Source of the DNA: a virus
Reading direction: 5' to 3' (one strand)
Length of the DNA: 28,229 nucleotides
Virus record (IMG/VR): IMGVR_UViG_3300028287_000023
Coordinates: 1-28,229 of that record
Under the pieces are notes generated by a model. That model was not told where the DNA came from. It worked only from the letters and a program-made list of their open reading frames with translations, and ran no database searches. Both the position numbers and the translations under genes were made by a program. Shown in pieces: positions 9,471 through 16,646 of this stretch (within the stretch, counting starts at the first letter, position 1; each line of letters starts with the position of its first letter).

Positions 9471-10309
9471 TGGCAAAACCAAGTACAAGACAAGGATTAA
9501 TTGACTATTGTCTCAGAAAACTGGGAGCACCAGTTTTAGAAATCAATGTTGATGATGATCAGATAGATGATTTAGTTGATGATACTATTCAATATTTTAA
9601 TGAACGACATTATGATGGTGTTGAGAGAATGTATTTAAAATACAAAGTATCTCAAGATGATATTGATAGAGGAAAGGCTAATGGAACAGATGGTGTAGGA
9701 ATTGTAACAACTACTGGGACTTCAAATATTGTAGGAACTGCAACTACTTTTAATTTCTACGAAAATTCGAATTATATACAAGTTCCAGATTCTGTAATAG
9801 GAGTTGAAAAAATATTTAAGTTTGATACTAGTTCAATTTCTGGAGGAATGTTTAGTATTAAATATCAACTTTTCTTAAATGATCTTTATTACTTTAGTTC
9901 TGTTGACTTACTAACTTATGCAATGACAAAAACATATCTTGAAGATATTGATTTTTTACTTACCACAGATAAACAGATAAGATATAACAAAAGACAAGAT
10001 AGATTATACTTAGATATAGACTGGGGAGCACAATCTAAAGATACTTTTTTCGTAATTGATTGTTATAGAGCATTAGATCCCGAATCATTTACTCAAGTTT
10101 ATAATGATTCATTTGTAAAAAAATACTTGACGGCATTGATAAAAAGACAATGGGGTCAAAACTTAATTAAATTTAATGGTGTCAAACTTCCTGGCGGAAT
10201 TGAATTAAATGGAAGGCAGATATATGAAGATGCTCAAAGGGATTTAGAAGATATAAAACAAAGAATGTCTTCTGAATATGAACTACCACCTTTAGATCTA
10301 ATTGGATAA
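9470..10309 (+). CDS. 13: Neck protein gp13
   Basis: This matches T4-type gp13, the neck protein that with gp14 closes the portal after packaging and provides the tail docking site. Visible features are the opening STRQGLIDYCLRKLGAPVLE, the acidic 'NVDDDQIDDLVDDTIQYFNE', YFSSVDLLTYAMTKTYLEDI, the LDIDWG segment, and the C-terminal region with 'FVKKYLTALIKRQWGQNLIK' and 'GRQIYEDAQRDLEDI'. At 279 residues it is slightly shorter than T4 gp13 (309). The start is fixed by the GGAGGAG site and overlap with the upstream stop. gp14 starts two bases after its stop. Confidence 0.9.
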   Translation: MAKPSTRQGLIDYCLRKLGAPVLEINVDDDQIDDLVDDTIQYFNERHYDGVERMYLKYKVSQDDIDRGKANGTDGVGIVTTTGTSNIVGTATTFNFYENSNYIQVPDSVIGVEKIFKFDTSSISGGMFSIKYQLFLNDLYYFSSVDLLTYAMTKTYLEDIDFLLTTDKQIRYNKRQDRLYLDIDWGAQSKDTFFVIDCYRALDPESFTQVYNDSFVKKYLTALIKRQWGQNLIKFNGVKLPGGIELNGRQIYEDAQRDLEDIKQRMSSEYELPPLDLIG

Positions 10310-10311
10310 TT

Positions 10312-11787
10312 ATGGCACTGAATCCCTATTTTCTTCAAGGTTCATCTGGTGAACAGAGTCTTGTACAAGACTTAGTGAATGAACAATTAAAAATGTATGG
10401 AATAGAGGTTTACTATATTCCAAGAAAACTATTAAAAACTGATGATATACTGAATGAAGTTCAGTCTTCAAAATTTGATACAAGTTTCGTAATTGAGGCA
10501 TATTTAAATAATTATGATGGGTATGCTCCTGATAGTGATATCATGACCAAATTTGGTCTAAGACTTAAAAATGAAATAACTTTAGTTCTTTCAAAAGAAA
10601 GATTTGAAGAATCAATTTCACCATACTTAGCAGAAATTGCCTCAATATCTAGAATATATTATCCAGGAGAAGACCTAGCATTTGTTGATAGACCAAAAGA
10701 AGGAGATTTAGTTTATTTTCCTTTAGGAGAAAGATTTTTTGAAATTAAAAGAGTTGAAGTAGAAAAACCATTTTATCAATTAGGTAGAAATTATGTTTAT
10801 GAATTATCATGTGAACTCTTCGAATATGAAGATGAGGAAATTGATACCGGAATTCCAGAAATAGATGATGTTCTAGAAGATGTTGGTTATATTACTGATT
10901 TGAAATTGGTTGCCTTCGGTGGAACTGCAGAATGCGATTCAATACTTGTTCCAGGTTTTTCAGGTGTTACTAATGTTGTTCTACTAAATGATGGATACAA
11001 TTATACAGGAATACCAACAGTAACAATAAGTCCTCCAGGTCTTGGATCTCCACTTTTTGCAGATGTGGATGTTAGTACCATTACAGGTGCCATAGGAGTT
11101 GATGAATTTTCTTTGACAGCTACCGCAGTTGCAATAACTACATCAGTCGGAGATGCAATATCAATTAAAGAGATAGTCATTACAAATACTGGATATGGAT
11201 ACACTGAACCTCCTACTATAACTATTGCTGGAGGAAATGGTTCTGGTGCAATTGCAACTTGCATTATATCCGAAAGTCCAATTCTTAAGATTGAAGTTAC
11301 AGATAAGGGTGATAGATATTATCAAGCACCAACTATAACAATAGATCCACCAGTCGGTGGAGGAACAACAGCAACGGCAATCTCTAGAATTTTCAATGGA
11401 AGAGTTTCGGAAGTACTGTTAACAAATGCAGGTTCTGGATATACTTCTAAACCAAATATCACAGTTTCTCCACCACCTACAGTTGGAATTGGAACCTTTA
11501 TTGTGTCCGAAACAGTCACTGGATCTCTTTCGGGAGTTACTGCAGAAGTCAAATCTTGGACTAATCCGGGACAAGACATTGATAAGATTTTGAGAGTTTC
11601 ACTAAATAGTGGAACATTTAGTGAAGGAGAAAATATAGTTGGATCTTCTTCCTCCGCAATTTACACTTTAAAGTCATATGACACAGATACTTCATCAAGT
11701 GATCAATATTCAGATAATGATGAATTTGAGGTAGAAGCAGACAAAATATTAGACTTTACAGAAACAAATCCATTTGGTACATATTAA
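10312..11787 (+). CDS. 14: Neck protein gp14 with C-terminal GxGY-repeat extension
   Basis: Residues 1 to about 195 are the gp14 neck domain, including 'LVNEQLKMYGIEVYYIPRK', 'FGLRLKNEITLVLSKERFEE', 'PKEGDLVYFPLGERFFEIK' and 'QLGRNYVYELSCELFEYEDE'. gp14 acts with gp13 at the head-tail joint. At 491 residues the protein is nearly twice T4 gp14 (256). The extra half is a run of beta modules with GYNYTGIPTVTI (about 229), GYGYTEPPTITI (about 294), DRYYQAPTITI (about 333) and GSGYTSKPNITV (about 373), followed by two 'SGVTAEV'-type modules. The extension could form neck decorations or whisker-like projections, given that no wac gene is seen; this is inference. Its stop overlaps the gp15 ATG (TAATG). 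Confidence 0.88.
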   Translation: MALNPYFLQGSSGEQSLVQDLVNEQLKMYGIEVYYIPRKLLKTDDILNEVQSSKFDTSFVIEAYLNNYDGYAPDSDIMTKFGLRLKNEITLVLSKERFEESISPYLAEIASISRIYYPGEDLAFVDRPKEGDLVYFPLGERFFEIKRVEVEKPFYQLGRNYVYELSCELFEYEDEEIDTGIPEIDDVLEDVGYITDLKLVAFGGTAECDSILVPGFSGVTNVVLLNDGYNYTGIPTVTISPPGLGSPLFADVDVSTITGAIGVDEFSLTATAVAITTSVGDAISIKEIVITNTGYGYTEPPTITIAGGNGSGAIATCIISESPILKIEVTDKGDRYYQAPTITIDPPVGGGTTATAISRIFNGRVSEVLLTNAGSGYTSKPNITVSPPPTVGIGTFIVSETVTGSLSGVTAEVKSWTNPGQDIDKILRVSLNSGTFSEGENIVGSSSSAIYTLKSYDTDTSSSDQYSDNDEFEVEADKILDFTETNPFGTY

Positions 11788-12587
11788 TGTTAGGAACATA
11801 CTATTATAACGAAATAATTAGAAAAACGATTATATCGTTTGGAACTCTTTTTAATGATATTCATATCAAACATAAAGATAATTCTGAAGATGTAATTTCT
11901 GATATGAGAGTTGGTTTATCTTATGGACCAATGCAGAAATTTCTTGCAAAAATTGAACAACAGGAAGATTTAACAAAACCTGTTGCAATTACTTTACCAA
12001 GAATGTCTTTTGAAATGAGTAGTATTCAATATGATGGTGATAGAAAAACTGGAATAGTACAAACCTTTAAGGCATGTGACAAAAATGGAAAGGTAAAAAA
12101 AGTTTTCATGCCAGTTCCTTATAATATAGGATTTGAGTTAAATATTTTCACTAAATTAAATGATGATGCTCTTCAAATAGTTGAGCAAATACTACCATTT
12201 TTTCAACCATCATTTAATGTTACAGTTGATTTGGTAGAATCTATTGGAGAAAAAAGGGATGTTCCTATTGTTTTAGATAGTATAGATTTTCAAGACGATT
12301 ATGAAGGTTCATTTCAAACTCGTAGAGCATTAATTTACACTTTAAGATTTACTGCAAAAACTTACATATTCGGTCCTGTTGCAGATAGCACTGATGGACT
12401 TATTAAGAAAGTTCAGGTTGATTTGTATGCTGATACAAATACTAAGACAGCAAAACGTGAAATGAGATATACTGCTGTTCCTGACCCAATTGACGCAGAA
12501 CCTGGTGATGATTTTGGATTTACAGAAAGTTGGGAATTTTTAGGAGACTCTAAAGAATTCAGTCCCACTAAAAAAGAGGATTACTAA
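11787..12587 (+). CDS. 15: Tail sheath stabiliser / tail completion protein gp15
   Basis: At 266 residues it is close to T4 gp15 (272). The opening MLGTYYYNEIIRKTIISFGT is typical, as are 'IHIKHKDNSEDVISDMRVGL', 'VAITLPRMSFEMSSIQYDGD' and the C-terminal 'TRRALIYTLRFTAKTYIFGP'. gp15 forms a hexamer at the head-proximal end of the tail, locks sheath and tube after assembly, and binds the gp13/gp14 neck. Position directly after gp14 agrees with this. The frame overlaps gp14 by one base. Confidence 0.92.
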   Translation: MLGTYYYNEIIRKTIISFGTLFNDIHIKHKDNSEDVISDMRVGLSYGPMQKFLAKIEQQEDLTKPVAITLPRMSFEMSSIQYDGDRKTGIVQTFKACDKNGKVKKVFMPVPYNIGFELNIFTKLNDDALQIVEQILPFFQPSFNVTVDLVESIGEKRDVPIVLDSIDFQDDYEGSFQTRRALIYTLRFTAKTYIFGPVADSTDGLIKKVQVDLYADTNTKTAKREMRYTAVPDPIDAEPGDDFGFTESWEFLGDSKEFSPTKKEDY

Positions 12588-12593
12588 TCTATT

Positions 12594-13010
12594 ATGAATA
12601 ATTATGATTCAATCGATGAGGCTCTGAATATTGAGAGTGATATTGTCGAGTCAAAACCAATCAAAAAACCAGAGATTATAAAATCGAAAGATGATGATAT
12701 AGAGAAAGATTATATCTATAGTCGTGCGAACCTCTACTCCCTCATAGAGAAGGGTCAGGAGGCAATCAATGGCATTATGGAGGTAGCAGGGGAAGGAGGC
12801 AGTCCAAGGGCATATGAGGTCGCAGGGCAGTTGATTAAGAGTGTTGCTGATACTACTGATAAGTTAATTGATTTACAAAAGAAACTTAAGGATGTAGAGG
12901 ACGAAACTAAGAGAACTACAAACAATGTTACCAATAATGCAGTGTTTGTTGGATCGACATCAGAACTTCAAAAAATGCTTAAGCAAGGTTTTCTAAATAA
13001 TAAAGAATAG
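12594..13010 (+). CDS. 16: Small terminase subunit gp16
   Basis: A 138-residue protein whose core, 'SLIEKGQEAINGIMEVAGEG', 'GSPRAYEVAGQLIKSVADTT' and 'DKLIDLQKKLKDVEDE', is the paired-helix coiled-coil oligomerisation region of T4 gp16. gp16 forms a ring that regulates the ATPase and nuclease of gp17 and helps start packaging. The N-terminal 45 residues are acidic and probably disordered. The C-terminus has 'NNAVFVGSTSELQKML', typical of the family. In most T4-like phages gp17 follows at once; here a 554-aa gene intervenes. The stretch around 12725-12840 is clearly richer in G and purines than its surroundings. Confidence 0.9.
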   Translation: MNNYDSIDEALNIESDIVESKPIKKPEIIKSKDDDIEKDYIYSRANLYSLIEKGQEAINGIMEVAGEGGSPRAYEVAGQLIKSVADTTDKLIDLQKKLKDVEDETKRTTNNVTNNAVFVGSTSELQKMLKQGFLNNKE

Positions 13011-13015
13011 ACTAC

Positions 13016-13031
13016 TTTTCATCGATGAAAA
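13016..13031. repeat. Perfect 16-bp palindrome over a start codon
   Basis: TTTTCATCGATGAAAA reads the same on both strands and contains the ATG (13025-13027) of the 554-aa gene. As RNA it can fold as a 6-bp stem with a UCGA loop, placing part of the start codon in the stem. No Shine-Dalgarno-like motif is visible ahead of this ATG. Confidence 0.7.
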
Positions 13032-14689
13032 AGTGTAAGCAAGGATATTATTATTGTTATACGGATGAGGTTTGTAAACCTATTCCGAAGGGTTTAAGAG
13101 TAACCGCTAGATTTTCTGGTGGAGGAAAGGAACCAGAAGAAACTGGTATCGATGTTCCTACAAATGGTAATGGGGATGGAAACGGTAATGGTAATGGTGG
13201 GGATGGAGGAGGTGTAAGTGAATCGAAAAGTGGTGATAAGTCTTTGAGTGACTGGTTTGGCAAGAGTAGGTCTAGTGATGGCAAGCCTGGTTGGGTTCAA
13301 TTGGGTGGCAAATATGCCGGAAAACCCTGCGCCAAACAACCAGGACAAACCACAAAACCAAAATGCGGATCCAGCAGAATGGCCGCAAATTTAGATGATA
13401 AGGAAGAGAAAAAAGCATTTAATAGAAAGCAACGTCAAGATCCAGATCCAGATAGAAAAGGGAAGGCAATCAACGTGAAGACAGAAGAAACTGTAGTAGA
13501 AAAAGCAGGCGAAAAAGATGCCTGTTATAAGAAGGTCAAGAGTAGATATAGTGTTTGGCCTTCTGCATATGCATCCGGAGCACTTGTAAAATGTCGTAAA
13601 AAAGGTGCTGCTAACTGGGGAAATAAGTCAGAGTCTGTAGAGTATTCTGATTGGAGAGATGACTTTAAAGCAACCGAATATGAATTCGTTGATATTATCA
13701 AAGCAGAACCTATTAAGGGTGGACAAGAACAAATTGATGAAAATGTTTCATCTGGAAAATCACGTCTAGCTAAAATGGGTAGGGTTAAAGGAAAACCTAC
13801 TGGACCTATTACTAATGCCGAAAAATCTGCAGAGTTACAAAAACAAAAAGATACTGTAAAGGCAAAGGACAGAGAATCTGCAAGTAAGGTAGATGTATCA
13901 GGGTTAAGTCCTGCTGATGCATTAATGAAGAAAAGGCAAGCCGAATTTAAGGCAGAAAAGGCAAGATTAAAAGCACAAAAAAATATGAGAAGAGAAGAGA
14001 CCGAATCACTTGGTGAAGGACAAAAGTGTTGGAAAGGATATGAGAAGAAAGGAACCAAAAAGATGTTTGGTAAAGTTGTAAACAATTGTGTAAAGAAAGA
14101 AGGGTATGATGTTGGTGATGTTGATCAAAAAGTTGGTGCCGTAACTCCTATTCCTAAGAGTGAACAGGATGCTGCCAGAGCAAGATTACTTGCTAAGGCA
14201 AAAGCAAAACGTGAAAAAATGAAAGAAGAAAAAGAAGAATCAAAAATCGACGGTAGCAATCTAAAAAAACTTGCCGCAAAAGCAGTAAGAAGAGTCGATG
14301 CCGATGTGGATGGTGATGTAGATACTGATGATATGAAGTCCTCAGAGACTGGTGAGTTTGTTCCTTCACCTGATGGTAAGAAACTAAAACCAAAGGTAAG
14401 ATTTGAAGGTGCTTCCGATTGGAGAAATGAACTTGGAGAAGGTGCTGCCTGGACTAAAAAGTCAGGTAAGAGTAAATCTGGAGGACTAAATGAAAAAGGT
14501 CGTAAGTCTTATGAAAGAGAAAATCCTGGTTCTGACCTGAAAGCACCATCTAAAAAGAAAGGTAACAAAAGAAGAGCATCATTCTGTGCGAGAATGAAAG
14601 GAATGAAAAAGAAATTAACTTCTGCTAAAACTGCAAGAGATCCAGATAGTAGAATCAATAAGTCCCTTAGAGCATGGAACTGTAATTAA
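13025..14689 (+). CDS. Modular Lys/Cys-rich protein between the terminase genes, DUF6321-like C-terminus (554 aa)
   Basis: Function unknown. Distinct modules can be read. Residues 1-25: 'GYYYCYTDEVCKPIPKG' with C4, C11 and C17. Residues 45-65: a Gly/Asn/Asp spacer. Residues 74-120: 'KPGWVQLGGKYAGKPCAKQP' and KPKCGSSRMA. Residues 164-202: 'DACYKKVKSRYSVWPSAYAS' then CRKKGAANWGNKS. Residues 207-230: YSDWRDDF..EYEFVDIIK. About 296-320: a charged helix. Residues 334-358: 'CWKGYEKKGTKKMFGK' with C335 and C355. Residues 425-436: the EF-hand-like loop DADVDGDVDTDD. Residues 463-470: a second SDWR motif. Residues 485-553: GGLNEKGRKSYE, 'RRASFCARMKGMKKKLTSAK' and DPDSRINKSLRAWNC, which I recognise as the DUF6321-type domain found in phages. 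There is no enzyme motif, signal peptide or membrane segment. Strong basic charge suggests nucleic-acid contact; a packaging or internal-virion role is inferred from position only. Confidence 0.8.
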   Translation: MKKCKQGYYYCYTDEVCKPIPKGLRVTARFSGGGKEPEETGIDVPTNGNGDGNGNGNGGDGGGVSESKSGDKSLSDWFGKSRSSDGKPGWVQLGGKYAGKPCAKQPGQTTKPKCGSSRMAANLDDKEEKKAFNRKQRQDPDPDRKGKAINVKTEETVVEKAGEKDACYKKVKSRYSVWPSAYASGALVKCRKKGAANWGNKSESVEYSDWRDDFKATEYEFVDIIKAEPIKGGQEQIDENVSSGKSRLAKMGRVKGKPTGPITNAEKSAELQKQKDTVKAKDRESASKVDVSGLSPADALMKKRQAEFKAEKARLKAQKNMRREETESLGEGQKCWKGYEKKGTKKMFGKVVNNCVKKEGYDVGDVDQKVGAVTPIPKSEQDAARARLLAKAKAKREKMKEEKEESKIDGSNLKKLAAKAVRRVDADVDGDVDTDDMKSSETGEFVPSPDGKKLKPKVRFEGASDWRNELGEGAAWTKKSGKSKSGGLNEKGRKSYERENPGSDLKAPSKKKGNKRRASFCARMKGMKKKLTSAKTARDPDSRINKSLRAWNCN

Positions 14690-14697
14690 ATTTTGTT

Positions 14698-16344
14698 ATG
14701 AGTGACGTATATCTTGGTAATCCATTATTAAAAAAAGCAAATACTCCGATTGAGTTTACAGAAGAACAAATTATTGAGTTCCTCAAATGTAAACAAGATC
14801 CAATTTATTTTGCAAATAACTACATTAAAATTGTTTCTCTTGATGAAGGTCTAACACAGTTTCATCCATATCATTTTCAAGAGAAATTAATTCATAATTT
14901 TCACAATAACAGATTTAATATCTGTAAGATGCCACGACAGACTGGTAAGTCTACTACTGTGGTATCATATCTCTTACACTATGCACTTTTTAATGATAGT
15001 GTAAACATTGGTATTCTGGCAAACAAAGCATCTACTGCTAGAGAATTGCTAGGAAGATTATCAACCGCATACGAAAACTTGCCAAAATGGATGCAACAAG
15101 GTATCCTAGTGTGGAACAAAGGAAACATCGAGTTAGAAAATGGCAGTAAGATATTGGCATCTTCTACATCTGCGAGTGCTGTCCGAGGCATGTCGTTCAA
15201 TATCCTCTTTCTCGACGAATTCGCATTCGTCCCGAATCATGTTGCTGACTCCTTCTTTGCATCTGTTTATCCTACTATTACTTCTGGCAAAAGCACAAAG
15301 GTAATTATTGTATCCACACCACATGGTATGAATCACTTCTACCGTATGTGGCATGATGCGGAAAGAAATAAAAACGAATATATTCCTACAGAAGTTCATT
15401 GGTCAGAAGTTCCTGGTAGAGATGTAGTTTGGAAAGAACAAACAATTGCAAACACATCAGAAGAACAATTTCGGGTTGAGTTTGAGTGCGAGTTCTTAGG
15501 TTCTGTCAATACTCTTATAAACCCATCAAAACTCAAAACTTTAATATATGATGATCCAATACAGAGAAATGCTGGATTGGATGTCTATGAAAATCCAATT
15601 CCAGAACACAATTATCTAATTACGGTTGACGTTGCTCGTGGTCTTGGTAATGATTACTCCGCATTTATTGTCTTTGATATCACAGAGTTTCCTTATAAGG
15701 TAGTTGCAAAGTATAGAAATAATGAAATTAAACCAATGTTATTTCCAAATATCATATTTGATGTGGCAAAGGGATATAATTATTCTTGGTTATTGATAGA
15801 GGTTAATGATATTGGTGATCAGGTTGCTAGTATTCTCCAGTATGATTTGGAATATGAAAATATTCTTATGTGTGCTATGAGAGGTCGTAATGGTCAAGTT
15901 GTTGGATCAGGATTCAGTGGTAAGAAATCTCAACTTGGAGTTCGTACAACTTCAGCAGTTAAAAAATTAGGATGTTCAAATCTTAAAACTCTTGTAGAAG
16001 ATGATAAATTACTTGCGTCTGATTATGAAATTATATCAGAACTTACCACTTTTTCGCAAAAAGGAAACTCTTTCGAAGCAGAAGAAGGATGTAATGACGA
16101 TTTGGCAATGTGTCTTGTAATATTCTCTTGGTTAGTAGCACAAGAGTATTTCAAGGAGATGACAGAGAATGATGTAAGAAAAAGAATATACGAGGAACAG
16201 AAAAATCAAATTGACCAGGACATGGCACCATTTGGATTTATTGAGGATGGAATTAATAGTGAAGCAAGTTTTGTAGATGATTCTGGAGATAGATGGTATG
16301 CAGATGAATATGGTGATATGTCCTATATGTGGGATTATAAGTAG
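14698..16344 (+). CDS. 17: Terminase large subunit gp17 (packaging ATPase/nuclease)
   Basis: This motor protein docks on the portal, pumps DNA with ATP and cuts the concatemer. The ATPase half has the Walker A motif MPRQTGKST (78-86, K84), Walker B NILFLDE (D173, E174) and the coupling segment 'IIVSTPHGMNHFYRMW' (about 204-219). The RNase H-fold nuclease half has 'YLITVDVARGLGNDYSAFIV' with D311, LLIEVND with E368, and GCNDDLAM with D467/D468, matching the three acidic metal ligands of T4 gp17. At 548 residues it is shorter than T4 gp17 (610), mainly at the termini, as in other cyanophages. All catalytic residues I can check are intact. The stop shares one base with the next GTG start. Confidence 0.95.
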   Translation: MSDVYLGNPLLKKANTPIEFTEEQIIEFLKCKQDPIYFANNYIKIVSLDEGLTQFHPYHFQEKLIHNFHNNRFNICKMPRQTGKSTTVVSYLLHYALFNDSVNIGILANKASTARELLGRLSTAYENLPKWMQQGILVWNKGNIELENGSKILASSTSASAVRGMSFNILFLDEFAFVPNHVADSFFASVYPTITSGKSTKVIIVSTPHGMNHFYRMWHDAERNKNEYIPTEVHWSEVPGRDVVWKEQTIANTSEEQFRVEFECEFLGSVNTLINPSKLKTLIYDDPIQRNAGLDVYENPIPEHNYLITVDVARGLGNDYSAFIVFDITEFPYKVVAKYRNNEIKPMLFPNIIFDVAKGYNYSWLLIEVNDIGDQVASILQYDLEYENILMCAMRGRNGQVVGSGFSGKKSQLGVRTTSAVKKLGCSNLKTLVEDDKLLASDYEIISELTTFSQKGNSFEAEEGCNDDLAMCLVIFSWLVAQEYFKEMTENDVRKRIYEEQKNQIDQDMAPFGFIEDGINSEASFVDDSGDRWYADEYGDMSYMWDYK

Positions 16345-16565
16345 TGTCTTTTGATGATGAGATCGAATTAGAACATTTATTATTCTTTGATCGCAAATGT
16401 AGAGTTTGTGGAAAGATTAAAAGTTTGATGGATGATTTTTATCTCACTCGAAAAGGTAGAAAAACATTACCATCTGCATATTCATATGAATGTAAGGATT
16501 GTACGGTTAAAAGAGTAAGTAAAGGTAGAAAGAGCAATTTAAGATGGGAATATCCTGATTGGTAA
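16344..16565 (+). CDS. Small zinc-ribbon-like protein (73 aa, GTG start)
   Basis: Two Cys-x2-Cys pairs, CRVCGK near residue 19 and CKDC near residue 50, are separated by about 27 residues including a basic 'RKGRKTLPSAYSYE' stretch, the layout of a structural zinc ribbon. The C-terminus is basic (VKRVSKGRKSNLRWEYPDW). No HNH or other catalytic motif follows, so it is unlikely to be a homing endonuclease. Small CxxC proteins of this type are common next to gp17 in cyanophages; function unknown. The GTG at 16344 uses the last base of the gp17 stop, and no ATG in frame gives the first Cys pair with a comparable overlap. Confidence 0.7.
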   Translation: MSFDDEIELEHLLFFDRKCRVCGKIKSLMDDFYLTRKGRKTLPSAYSYECKDCTVKRVSKGRKSNLRWEYPDW

Positions 16566-16604
16566 GTATTCACGCATTGTTTCCCCATTAGAAATACCCC
16601 TTTT

Positions 16605-16620
16605 CCTAAATATTTTTAGG
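16605..16620. repeat. Inverted repeat ahead of gp18 containing a late-promoter-like core
   Basis: CCTAAATATTTTTAGG has perfect 6-bp arms (CCTAAA/TTTAGG) around TATT. It contains CTAAATAT. It is followed by no T run, so it is not a standard Rho-independent terminator. Confidence 0.6.
16606..16613 (+). promoter_or_regulatory. Late promoter candidate CTAAATAT for gp18-gp19
   Basis: CTAAATAT resembles the T4 late consensus TATAAATA with the TAAATA core intact. It lies 33 bases before the gp18 ATG in the gap 16566-16646, at a spacing like that seen before gp20, gp22 and gp23. Confidence 0.5.
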
Positions 16621-16646
16621 TAAATTGGATGCGAGGAAAAAACAAG

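Noticed and set aside
13525-14085. Antisense open frame of 186 codons opposite the 554-aa gene
   Set aside because: It mirrors the lysine-rich coding strand and shows low-complexity Phe/Ser-rich content with no motif or ribosome site; all real genes here are on the + strand.
16629-16646. Upstream in-frame ATG as gp18 start
   Set aside because: It has no ribosome site, while GAGGA at 16633-16637 is well spaced for the ATG at 16647, and sheath proteins begin at the MPLNLASPG-type sequence.
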